This document shows positions 35,500 through 45,992 of a stretch of 64,000 bases of DNA, one piece after another. A program made the translations under genes and the position numbers. Origin of the DNA: Adiantum capillus-veneris (taxonomy: Eukaryota; Streptophyta; Polypodiopsida; Polypodiales; Pteridaceae); contig CM043971.1 of assembly GCA_014529385.2 (NCBI GenBank), positions 55,601,209 through 55,665,208 of the forward strand. The letters are read 5' to 3'. The notes beneath the pieces are model-generated. The model did not search any database and was not told the origin of the DNA. It saw only the letters and a program-made list of their open reading frames with translations. Numbering within the stretch: the first letter of the stretch is position 1; each line of letters starts with the position of its first letter.

Positions 35500-35969
35500 G
35501 AGGTCCAGACAATATCGTCAACATGCAAGCTTTGAAAAAGCCGAAAAAAAGGTACATGCGATAGGCCTTTGCAACTATGCCGATTCTGGCATACTTACAA
35601 GAGCCTTGGCATATTAGAACTAAGCTTATTCACTCAGGAAGCTCAGTTATCTGCCCAACTTACTTATGACTGAGCCTCGTGTGACCACGCCCTAAAGTTG
35701 GCTTTCTATAGTTGTTGCTAATCCACAATGTTAGGGACACCTAGGCCATGGGGCCTTGCCTTTGCTTTTAGAACGACAAAGCCCTTTGAGAACCCACAGT
35801 TTTGCAACTCTTCTTTTAAAATTTTATGACGGCAGCAACACGCGGGTCACATACTAGTGTCTATATCTATACTACCATAATAGAGGGAGGAATTTCGGCG
35901 GCCCTCCCTGCCACATGGTGGAACCTTCTCGCTCCGGCCCATTCACGTAGTGTCCCCTGCACAAACACT

Positions 35970-36009
<40 letters not shown>

Positions 36010-36378
36010 CAGGGGGGGGGGGGGGGGGGGGGGGGGGCAGGGGGGGGTTCTGCCAGCGTTATAAATTTCAATGAATTCAGAGAGTGGGTCATGACATCAA
36101 GATTGGGGGTGGGACGGTGGCCATGTGAATCTATGATTTTCTCTCACAGAGATGGCATGTGCAAGGGCGAAGTCGAAGAGAGAGAGATTTTTGTGTCCTT
36201 GGTCGGAGGTGATGCCCATCGTCGTGTGCCAACTTTGGTGATGGTTTAGCTAACGGCACAAGGGGAAATTTGAGGTTGGAGTAAGTGGGAGGAGGTAGGC
36301 ACCTGGCTCGAGGTGAGTGGCACCAGACCAGACGACAACTAGAAGGGTCGTTGATGGCAGCGAAGGTGGCCTGCGCAT

Positions 36379-36430
<52 letters not shown>

Positions 36431-36680
36431 GGCCTGGAGAGTACGAGACTATCTACTACCTGAATAGGTGAAAAACTAGACCATAATCCCTCACACTTCC
36501 TCCCAGGCTCCCTCGCGACCTCTTTGTATTGCTCTCTTGCATCACTGACGGTTATCAGGCTGAGTTGTAGCGCCAGCCGACTCAAATTTTTGGGGAAAAT
36601 TTAATTGTGAGAAATTGTATTTTGGGGTAGGATAACCGGGAGCTCAAAAAAAGTTATTTTTACAAGAACTATATATACAT
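35141..36680. other. non-coding, microsatellite-rich
   Basis: It contains (CT)n at about 35455-35495, (AG)n at about 35972-36001 followed by G runs to 36052, and (CT)n at about 36381-36427. Open frames here are created by the dinucleotide repeats and are not genes. Confidence 0.7.
35972..36052. repeat. (AG)n with long G runs
   Basis: An uninterrupted 26-base G run (36012-36037) lies between shorter G runs separated by CA. Confidence 0.8.
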
Positions 36681-36890
36681 CGAGCTTAACACTGCCTTGG
36701 TTGACATGTATGCCAAATATGGTGCACTTCATAAAGCACAAAAAGTGCTTGATGAGCTTCCTTTGCGGGATGTCATATTGCAAGATGTGCCCAACATGAG
36801 CAGGGCCAAGAGGCACTCAGCTATTTTCTGCTGATGCGAAGCGAGGGTGTCTCTTCGATGTAATCACACACACTTGCATCTTGAAGGCAA
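36681..36890 (+). pseudogene. isolated PPR fragment
   Basis: DNA words match the PPR pseudogene upstream: GACATGTATGCCAAATATGG, AAAGCACAAAAAGTGCTTGA and TGATGCGAAGCGAGGG. They correspond to one to two repeats with no usable frame. It is separated from the main cluster by microsatellite DNA. Confidence 0.75.
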
Positions 36891-36993
36891 GGGGCATATG
36901 AAATCATGTACACTTGCACCTACATCTCCCTGCCATGTGGCACACACTCCTCCATCCGGCTGACCCTCAGGCGGTGTGCTCTGAGGCCCGATT

Positions 36994-37049
<56 letters not shown>

Positions 37050-37825
37050 AAAAGGCTGCAGGCAGTGCCACTTATTATTGCAGCCTTTGGAAATAGTCAA
37101 CAAAAGTAGAGGTGTGCAACAGGCCGGAATCCAAGACATGCAGGCCGGCATCAGAGACGTGCTTGGCAGCAACATGGGAGACTGGAGTGCACCCACCCCA
37201 CCCGGTTTGACACGTCCACCTGTAGGGCCTTGGCGGTTGCATCCAACTGCTCCGTCGACCTGCAAGGGAGTCAGAGAGACAATCAGAGAGTGAGTTAGAG
37301 GGGGGGGGGATTTTAATAATGCCACGCGGGCAAGGCAGCTACATAGCCCTCTCTCTCTCTCTCTCTCCTCACAACAAGGCTCCAGGGCTCGGGAAAAGAT
37401 AGGTTCGCTTTATCCAAAGCCTGTTCAAAATGAAAAATGGCCGGCTCAAGATTGGGCAAGAAGGTTCTCAAGCTGGTTCAAATTATGGAATTTTTAGTTA
37501 TAATATGAGATTTCCAATGTGATTATCCCTCTCAAATTTAGAGTTAGCCTATTCATATGCGTGTGAAAAGGTTCCAAAGCACGGTCCACAAAAAATGTTT
37601 CCCGTGCCCTACAACAAGCTGAAGAGCGTTGCACACTTTGAATGCACGCATGCACGCAAGAACCAAGCCGACTCCCTGCCAGCTTTACCTTTTTTGTGTT
37701 GAGCGACGCTGCGATGGTAAATCCACTCACAAATTCATAAAAGAAGTGAGACTGCAGTTAATGCGGCAAATTCTGAAGTCGATTGACATCGAAGAGAGTA
37801 CAGTGGTTGGTCACGCGTGATTGAT

Positions 37826-37890
<65 letters not shown>

Positions 37891-38496
37891 GAGCAAGACA
37901 TAGAGAGATGAAAATGCTAGGACAGTTCAAGGTTCACTTTTCAAGGGATACTACTTGGCGGCTAGTACAAGAAGAACATGAATTTAAGCAAGGAAGGCAC
38001 ATCGACGCCGATGGAACAAGGCAGAAAGACCTGACCACAATTATAGTGTTGGAGCTTAAGAGAAATCCATCATTTTAGTGTTTGCATGTACAACATACTC
38101 ACTGATGAAGAGAGATGCACCTTTTCAACAAGCTAAAGGAGGAGGTGGAAAGGTGGATGCCGATGGTGGCCTCCACCGGCAACATAGGCAAAGCCAAAGG
38201 GAAATACAAAGAGAAGTGAAGAAAGGAGACCATCAAAGCAAGGGGTTCCGAATGGTAGTCATCCAATGGCAGCTCTGTCCAAGGTTTTTATGATTATTTT
38301 GCTATGTTTACGCATGTTTGGGTGGCTCCCTATAAAGCCTGACATTTGAGGCTTTGGGTATTCGACCCCATGGCACTATGTCTACATGGGTTAGTTGTAT
38401 CTGTAAGTTTTCTTTTTGATATAACATCTTACATAATGTGAGAATTGCTTTTTTTTAAATAAAAAATCTTGTTTTAAACATCTTATAGATAAAAAA
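36891..38496. other. non-coding, microsatellite-rich
   Basis: (AG)n runs lie at about 37001-37048 and 37829-37887, with a short (CT)n at about 37351-37368. No frame outside the repeats shows domains. Confidence 0.65.
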
Positions 38497-39023
38497 TTGT
38501 GCAAGATGAAAGACTTGGGACTGTTGCATCATTACTTGATACAGTTTAAGCAATGTGATGGTGGTATTGCCTTGCGTCAGACAAGTTACTTAGAGACATT
38601 GCTATGTAAGTTTGGACTTGAGGACTGCAAACCTTTTACTACTCCCATGGAAACAGGTTTGAAGTTGATTCTTCATGATACTGATGATACTGGTGATGTC
38701 ACTCTTTACCAAACTTCTATTGGATGCCCTATTTATGTATGCAATATAAGGTCGGATATTCAATTTGCAGTCTCATAGGTTAGTAGATTTGTGCATAGCC
38801 GAGGGTTTAAGCATTGGCAGGCTGTCAAGGGGATTTTTCGCTACTTGAGTGGAACTTTGCATCTTGGCTTGTTTTATCCCAAGGGGGGATCATTGTCGCC
38901 AAATTTACATGCTTTTTCACACTAAAACTGGGTTGGTTGTTATGAAATGTGAGTATCCACGAGTGGTTTTTGTTTCATGCTGGGCAGTTCATGCATATCA
39001 TGGTTGAGCAAGAAGCAACCTAC
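38497..39023 (+). pseudogene. Copia-3 fragment: RT end and RNase H start
   Basis: This is the left remnant of the oldest element in the nested block. It matches Copia-2 from KMKDLGLLHHYL through to the SWLSKKQPT region of RNase H. TAG at 38776-38778 replaces the CAG of Copia-2. The sequence stops at AGCAACCTAC where chromovirus copy 2 begins and resumes at 52878. The 5' part of the element is missing before 38497. Confidence 0.88.
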
Positions 39024-40081
39024 TGTAATGGAATTCGCCTATTAACTTTGAGAGTAGTGGAAATTAGAGAGAGTACTTTTGTGAAATTACTTTCTGAGCA
39101 TAGTCATTAGGTGAGCCTTGTAAGAATTGTTGATGTGGCATAGCTTTCAAAAAGTGGGGATCGGTAATTTTTTTGCAAATAAGATCCAAACTTGTCGGAG
39201 GTTGGATATTTAGAATCTACTCTTCAAATGTTATCTATTGATATATAGCATGCATGTATCGGACATTGCCTTCATGTAGATCTAGGAAAAGGTGATTTTA
39301 GATTATCGTAACGGTAACAAAACCTGGTTGATTGAAAAAAAATGGCATAACTTTCATAGAAGTCATCCAAACTTTTCGGACCTTGGCTCTTTAGAATCTA
39401 TTTTTCAAGAACTTTCCAATGATAGGTCATATCACGGGGTTCTAAGCAATATTTAGAGGGGTGTACCGTGTTGCTTTCTTTTGTACAACTTTGATGATGT
39501 GGCACTCTTAAAAGGCCCAAAAATGAGTTCAAAATTTTCCTAATGTGGGTGAACATAATTGATGGTAGCAACATAAACATAGCAGTTACTTAACTTGGCA
39601 TGAACAATACTTTTGTAAGAGAGAGAATTTAGAGAACATGATAACAGTTGAGGACCGGATTTATGTGGAGCCGCCCCCCCCTCCAATAGGCATTTGTATT
39701 ATAGTTTCTCCCATCAAGAGAGACTTGTTACAATACAATCTTTGTGTTCCTTGTGACCTAGGTAATGCAAATGAAGATGGAAAGCTTCATGCATCACGAG
39801 CATAACATAAACTTTGTGGAAAGCATTAACTATCCCAAGCCTCAGTCCCCAAGACCTCAAACACCTTTGAAGGTGGAGAGAGCTAGTAGGGAATGAGGGT
39901 AGGGAAGAGTAAGAAGAAACATTTCATAGGAGAAAGAATTAGTTCCTGACTTATCATCACTCTTCTTGCTAGCATACATAATAGGATAGTAATGAAGATG
40001 GAGAAGATGGCAAGCTTAAGCATTGAAGCATTGAAGATTTGCATTCCCTAGCCAAGAGTGTTGATGTAGGCACTTTCCACA

Positions 40082-40130
<49 letters not shown>

Positions 40131-40591
40131 TGTGTATTTGGGGGGGAGAGTATGCCCCTCAAGCAGGCCCCCTACTTGCTTTGGTAGACCCCCCTTGTAG
40201 CTCATGCTTGAAGCTCATTGGACCCCTCTAGGCCTAGCCAATTACAAGAAAGAGTCATACCAAGCAACAAGGGTAGCCTTGGGACAAGTGTCTCCCTTTC
40301 CCCTTTGAAAGAGAGGGCTTGATAAATGCTAAAAAAAATTAATTAAATTCACTAAATTATCATTGGACCCCTTGGAAGCCCAACCAATAGTCTGTAGGCA
40401 CACCATGAGGGTACCTAGCTAGGGGCTTCACATGTGTCATGCTTGCCTCTTGGGCAAGGGGTGCCCTTTGGGAGAGAGAGTAGTCAAGAAACCACTCCCC
40501 CTTCTTGCATGGCTCACCCCCTCCTTGTAGGGATTTTCTTTGACTTTTGTGCCACCTCAAGCCCCTCAACCTTGGGTCTAGTTCTCACCAT

Positions 40592-40818
40592 TGTTACCAT
40601 ATACATGTGGTAGTGATGTGTGTGAACACACTAGGACCGCCGGGGCATTTTTTCCCTCTTTAGGAGGTTTTTTCCCCCGTGCATTGTATATACACCCATC
40701 ACTCTAGGGCTATGTATCTTTCCATTGCACACTAAGTAACACACTCTCTATTGTGTGCCTTGAGCTTCCTTCGTCTTCTCCAAGCTGTGTGTGTTTCTTT
40801 GCAACCCTAATTCCAACA
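40592..40818 (+). repeat. 5' LTR of Copia-2
   Basis: It begins TGTTACCATATACATG and ends CCAACA. A TATA-like TATATACA lies at about 40687-40694. It is followed by the primer site. Confidence 0.93.
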
Positions 40819-40820
40819 AT

Positions 40821-40832
40821 TGGTATGAGAGC
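40821..40832 (+). promoter_or_regulatory. primer binding site, initiator tRNA-Met type
   Basis: TGGTATGAGAGC differs by one base from the usual TGGTATCAGAGC. Confidence 0.75.
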
Positions 40833-41181
40833 AGGTCACGTCTTCCCGGGCTTAGTCGCCAGTTGCTCTAGCACACGCCTACTCACTTTCTCCAATTTCA
40901 GTGAGCTTTGGCAAGCGTTCGCAGGTCGACAAATATTTTGGGAGAACTCGTAGAGCTTGGTCTACTCAGAATTTTGATTTGGGCTCATTCCGGCCTCCGT
41001 TTCCACTACAGGCAGTACTGCACAGGCTATTTCGTCATTTTGTGCAGAATTTTTGTCACAGTGCTGTTTTCTGTATAACGGGTGCCTTACAGTCTTCTAC
41101 GGTTTGTGCTATATAGCACAGGTTGTTCCCACTCCGTTCTCCTATTTTCGGGCAGTTTTCATATCAGGTGCATCATTTACC

Positions 41182-43398
41182 ATGGATGACAACAACAACA
41201 CAGATGTGTTCAAGATGTTTGCTGCTGAGGACAGGTTGGATGGGGACAACTACCCTACGTGGGCTTATATGATGCAACATGTTCTTGTGTCAAAGGGTGT
41301 CTGGAACATTGTGCAAGGCATTGATGTACGTCCTGGTTCAGAGGATGTAGGCGATGTTGAGGATGTTGCAGGTCTTGCTGCAAGGATTGCACCTGTTAGA
41401 GTTGTTTTGCCTACGGCAGAACAAGCTCGTTGGGATGTTAAGGATGCGCAGGCTCATGCATTGATTGTGTTGTCTATGAAGCGCACCATTGATCCTCACA
41501 TCCGTTTAGCAAAATCTGCAAAACAGGCTTGGGATATTCTAGCAGGTCTTTATGCAAGCCACAATGAGGCTAAAATTGCTTTGCTACGTAAAGAGCTGGA
41601 GTCGAAGATTATGCATGAGGAAGATGATATGGACACTTTCCTTGCTACTCTCAAGGATATCAATGAGCAACTTATTTCTGCAGGTGAAGTCATTTCAGAC
41701 AGTTCCCTTGTGCAGACTGTTCTTGATGCCTTACCAGATTCCTACCAAACTTTTGCTAGTACTTGGAGACTTATGACCCAAGGAAATCCAAAAGTTGTCA
41801 AGTTTGATGCATTATGCACATTGCTGTTACAAGAGTCACCTTTCAGAAAAAACAGGACTAGGCAGCGTGCAGTTGAACAGGCTTTTATTGCTTCTCAAAG
41901 AAGGGGTGGTAACAGCAATGCAACCACTTCTTATGGTTCTGCTGCGAGTGGCAAAAATTTTGTTCATAATGCTTCTGCTGGCAGCAATTCGTCTGGAAAT
42001 TCTGGTGATAAGTGCAAAAAGAAGATGCGTTGCCATTATTGTAAAGCTAATGATTACTTGATCAAGTCGTGTCCTAAGTTGACGGCCAAAGAGGCTAAGA
42101 AGAAAGAGGGTGGTTCCACTACAAATGCTGGTTCCACTACAAATGCAGCCATTGTTGAGTCTTCTGTGAAAGGAGACTTTGATGCTAATGTTGATGCAGA
42201 ATGGGCTTTTAGCGCAGAGTGCACTTACAATCCTGCTGTCCATGATGCATGCTTCAAACAATTTCTGGCTATGGCTGAAAATGTCTCGAAATGTACTATG
42301 GGCACCCTCCGTTCCGATCGAGGGGGGGAGTATATGTCTCATGAATTTAATGCATTTCTGGCTAGTCGTGGGATAAAACACCAATGTTCAGTGCCTTATA
42401 CACCTCAGCAAAATGGTGTTGCAGAGAGAAAAAACAGGTCACTGACGGAAATGGCACAATGTATGGTCAAAAGTCAAGCTTTGCCGCATTCTTTTTGGCT
42501 TGAGGCCATCATGTGTGCCACTTATGTACTTAACAAGTGTCCTACGAAAGCTTTGCAGTCTATTACTCCATATGAAGCATGGCATGATAGAAAGCCTTCT
42601 ATTGAGCACATGCGTGTTTTTGGCTGTTTGGCATATGCTTTCGTGCCACAAGTGCAGCGCAAAAAATTGGATGATAAGGCTGTCAAATGTATTTTTGTTG
42701 GTTATAGTGCTGAAAGCAAAGGTTACATGTTGTATCATCCGCAAACAAAACGTATTCTGGTTTCTCGGGATGTAGTGTTTGTGGAAGATTCTGTTCAGCC
42801 CTTGCTTTCATGTACTAGAGACAATAATGTAAGCTCACAGGACATTTATGGCACTTTGTTGCCTCTTTTCAGTGGTGGAAATACGAATGTAAGTTCCAAT
42901 GAGGCAAATGTACATCCTACGGGGGTTTCTAAAAATGTTTTAGATCAGCCTATTACTGATGCAGATGTACATGATGTACTTGATGAGGAAAGGGCTGAAA
43001 ATGAGCAAGCTAGAGGTATGCCAAAATGGCTGGTGCACACTTTGCGTGACAGTAAATTGGATGCACCTTTATATAGTCGTACTCATTCAGGCTCTCCCCA
43101 TGCATCTTATGCATCAGATTGTTATGCTTTGGCTGTGTCTAGCTTACACAATGTTGAGGAGCCTCTGTCTTTTGATGAAGCACAGAATTCAGAAAATTGG
43201 ATGGCTGCCATGCAATCAGAATACGATGCACTTATAGAAAATGACACATGTACTTTATGTGATTTGCCTGCAAAACTTCTTGTGGAGTGCTCAAGGGGAT
43301 GCTCGGATGGTGCATCTTCTTCTACATGTACTAAAGTATTTGCAAAACTAGTTTTCCTGGCAAAAAGGCCATTGGTACGAAGTGGGTTTAAAGGTTGA
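41182..43398 (+). pseudogene. Copia-2 gag fused to part of integrase (internal deletion)
   Basis: The frame starts at ATG 41182 (MDDNNNTDVF). Earlier Met codons lie in the leader. The Gag domain covers about residues 15-250. The zinc knuckle at 42031-42072 reads CHYCKANDYLIKSC and has Tyr where the zinc-binding His belongs. Protease, GAG-pre-integrase and the first integrase Asp are missing: the frame jumps from about 42240 into integrase just before GTLRSDRGGEY. The rest of integrase (Glu in GVAERKNR, about 42417) and the linker to RT follow. About 90 bp of unrelated sequence (43263-43350) then breaks the frame before RT. It cannot supply protease or integrase. Confidence 0.87.
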
Positions 43399-44381
43399 AA
43401 CGCAAGCCAGATGGTGAGATCGATCGCCATAAGGCTCGACTTGTTGCAAAAGGTTATGCACAGCACAAAGGCATAGATTATGAAGAGACTTTTGCTCCCA
43501 CTTGTCGTATCACTACTGTACGTTTTCTATGTGCATTGGCAGCTCATTTTGGTTGGGATGTACATCAATCAGACATTGTTACTGCTTTCTTGAATGGTGA
43601 CATATTTGAGGAAGTTTATGTAACGCAGCCTCGCAGTTTTGCCATAAAAGGACAAGAGGACAAAGTGTGCAGATGTAAGAAGGCTTTGTATGGGTTGAAG
43701 CAATCTCCTCGTGCTTGGTATGAGAAAGCTGACACTCATTTTGTTAAACGAGGCTTTCGTAACAGTCCAACAGAAATCACATTGTATGTGAAGCGTGAGG
43801 GTGATGTACTTCTCATTGTGGTTCTTTATGTTGATGATTTGCTGATCACTGGACCAAATGAGAGACATATTGCTGAATTTAAGGCTGATTTGAATGCTAC
43901 TTTCAAGATGAAAGATTTGGGGCTGTTGCATCATTACTTGGGTATACAGTTTAAGCAGTGTCATGGTGGTATTGCCTTGTGTCAGAAAAGTTACATAGAG
44001 ACATTGCTATGTAAGTTTGGACTTGAGGATTGCAAACCTATTGCCACTCCCATGGAAACAGGTTTGAAGTTGATTCTACATGATGCTGGCGATCTTGCTG
44101 ATGTCACTCTTTACCAAAATGCTGTTGGCTGCCTCATTTATATATGCAACATGAGGCCGGATATTCAGTTTGCAGTCTCACAGGTCAGCAGATTTATGCA
44201 TAGCCCAGGGTCTAAGCATTGGCAGGCTATCAAGAGGATTTTTCGCTACCTTAGTGACACTTTACATCTTGGCTTGTTTTATCCCAAGGGGGGATCGCCG
44301 CCAGACTTACATGCTTTTTCGGACTCAGATTGGGCTAGTTGTTTTGACACGAGAGTGTCCACAAGTGGTTTTTTGACATGA
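43395..44381 (+). pseudogene. Copia-2 reverse transcriptase
   Basis: This 328-codon frame carries RT motifs in order: KARLVAKGYAQ, VHQSDIVTAFLNGD, ALYGLKQSPRAWY and YVDD (43827-43838), then the start of RNase H (SDSDWAS). It is cut off from gag by the frameshifting insertion upstream, and from the RNase H tail by a 29-bp tandem duplication (44346-44403). The RT domain itself looks intact. Confidence 0.92.
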
Positions 44382-44403
44382 GAGTGTCCACAAGTGGTTT
44401 TTC
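44346..44403. repeat. 29-bp tandem duplication in Copia-2
   Basis: GACACGAGAGTGTCCACAAG at 44346 recurs as GACATGAGAGTGTCCACAAG at 44375. The unit length is not a multiple of three, so it breaks the RNase H frame. Confidence 0.92.
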
Positions 44404-44905
44404 TTTCATGCTTGGCAGTTCATGTATATCATGGTTGACCAAGAAGCAACCTACTGTGGCCACTTCGAGTTGTGAGGTTGAGTACAGAGCAGTCTTCACA
44501 GCTACGGTTGAGTGTGTATGGCTCAGACGCCTTATGGCTGATTTGGGTGTTGGACAGGACATCGCCAACACTATCTACACTGACAGTCAGAGCGCATTGG
44601 CAGTTGCGAGGAACCCAGTTTTTCATGCTCACACAAAGTACATTGAGGTGCATTACCATTATGTCAGGGAGAGGCTCTCAGCAAGAGAGATCAACTTGGC
44701 TTATGTGCCAACACAGGACAACCTTGCAGATCTTTTCACAAAGGCATTGTCTCGTGAGAAGCTTAAGCTTTTCGCAAAGCTTTGGGCTTACTCCCCTTTG
44801 TGGACTGATCATATCCTCAGGGCATGGCACTTCCCTTTACTCATGTGCCAGCTCTCGTTCACCGCATCACTCCACGGGGGATTTGTTACCATATACATGT
44901 GGTAG
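44378..44905 (+). pseudogene. Copia-2 RNase H, C-terminal part
   Basis: The frame resumes after the 29-bp duplication and contains SSCEVEYRAVFTATVE, YTDSQSALAVARNP and NLADLFTKALSREK, the conserved end of Copia RNase H. The natural stop has been lost, so the frame runs on into the 3' LTR. The polypurine-like GGGGGATTT lies at 44876-44884. Confidence 0.88.
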
Positions 44906-45110
44906 TGATGTGTGTGAACACACTAGGACCGCTGGGGCATTTTTTTCCTCTTTAGGAGGTTTTTTCCCCCATGCATTATATATACGCCCATCACTCTAGG
45001 GCTATCTATCTTTCCATTGCACACTAAGTTACACACTCTCTATTGTGTGCCTTGAGCTTCCTTCGTCTTCCCCAAGCTGTGTGTGTTTCTCTACAACCCT
45101 AATTCCAACA
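44884..45110 (+). repeat. 3' LTR of Copia-2
   Basis: It has the same ends as 40592-40818. Differences are mostly transitions. Confidence 0.93.
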
Positions 45111-45992
45111 ACCACAAGCTTGGCCCTTAAGCCCCTCAAGCTTGGACTGGGTCCCCACCTCAAGTACATCCCTGGCATCTCAAGCATGACAAGCACCTCA
45201 AGCTTGGGCCGGGGTTCCCACCTCAAGCACAGCCCTAGCTAACTTAAGGTCAAAGGACTTTTAACACTAACTATTGTAGGTCTTCAATGAAGATAATCCT
45301 AAAGTCTTTATGCTCCATTGGTTAGCTTTGCTCTTTGACAGACCATCTCTCATTTGGGCCCCTTTACCATTGGCCCCGTGTTGAGATAGATCTATAAGCA
45401 CATGTCTATATCCTAACCCTTGTTCCCGTTTATTCTCCCAAATTAAATGATCAGTTTAATATAAAAAAATAATTTGGGTTGGTTAGATATTAGATTTTAT
45501 AACATTACCTCTCTCTTGAAATCATAGTCGTCCTCGACTATGAGGTAGAAGAAATAAATCCTTAGTCATTAGTCAATCTTACTTAGCGAGTAGAGGATCC
45601 CTTTTTACCCTATTACATCTTTCCAAGATGGATGACTAATCCATTTGGTGCTTGGGAGACATAGCTACCGCAAGCATGTCTTCTCTTTAGTCCATTTGAT
45701 TCTTCCAAGTAGAGTGACAAATTCTACTTGGTATTTGAGGGAAGTCGTCATCACAAACATGATTCTAAGTATGCATACTATTTAAATTTGTGCACAATAA
45801 AAAGAGAACTAGTCTTATAAGACAAAAACTTTGGTCATTTAAAATAAATTTGTACATGTGCTTACTCTAATGTAGCATTGTAAGCATTGACAAGGTTCAT
45901 ACTATCCTTAAGTTGTATTCCGTGCATCCATCTAGCATCTTCAAAAGATAATTTTTTAACTTAATAACATATAATTGAATAATCTTACCATG

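Larger units (their letters stand above)
40592..45110 (+). mobile_element. Copia-2, nearly complete, inserted in the LTR of chromovirus copy 2
   Basis: Two 227-bp LTRs (40592-40818 and 44884-45110) flank gag, part of integrase, RT and RNase H. Flanks are ACCAT (40587-40591) and ACCAC (45111-45115), a 5-bp target duplication with one change. The other LTR of copy 2 (near 52446) shows the empty site CTCACCACCACAAG. The LTRs differ at about 10 positions (4.4 percent). Confidence 0.95.
39024..45504 (-). repeat. 3' LTR of chromovirus copy 2, split by Copia-2
   Basis: It starts TGTAATGGAATTCGCC and ends TTTTATAACA next to the polypurine tract (45505-45520). The LTR parts are 39024-40591 and 45111-45504. 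A (TG)n run lies at about 40084-40130. Confidence 0.88.

Noticed and set aside
35950-36249. Gly/Glu-Arg-rich frame
   Set aside because: Created by (AG)n and poly-G; no coding evidence.
41836-42384. 182-codon minus-strand frame
   Set aside because: Antisense of Copia-2 gag/integrase; no domain of its own.
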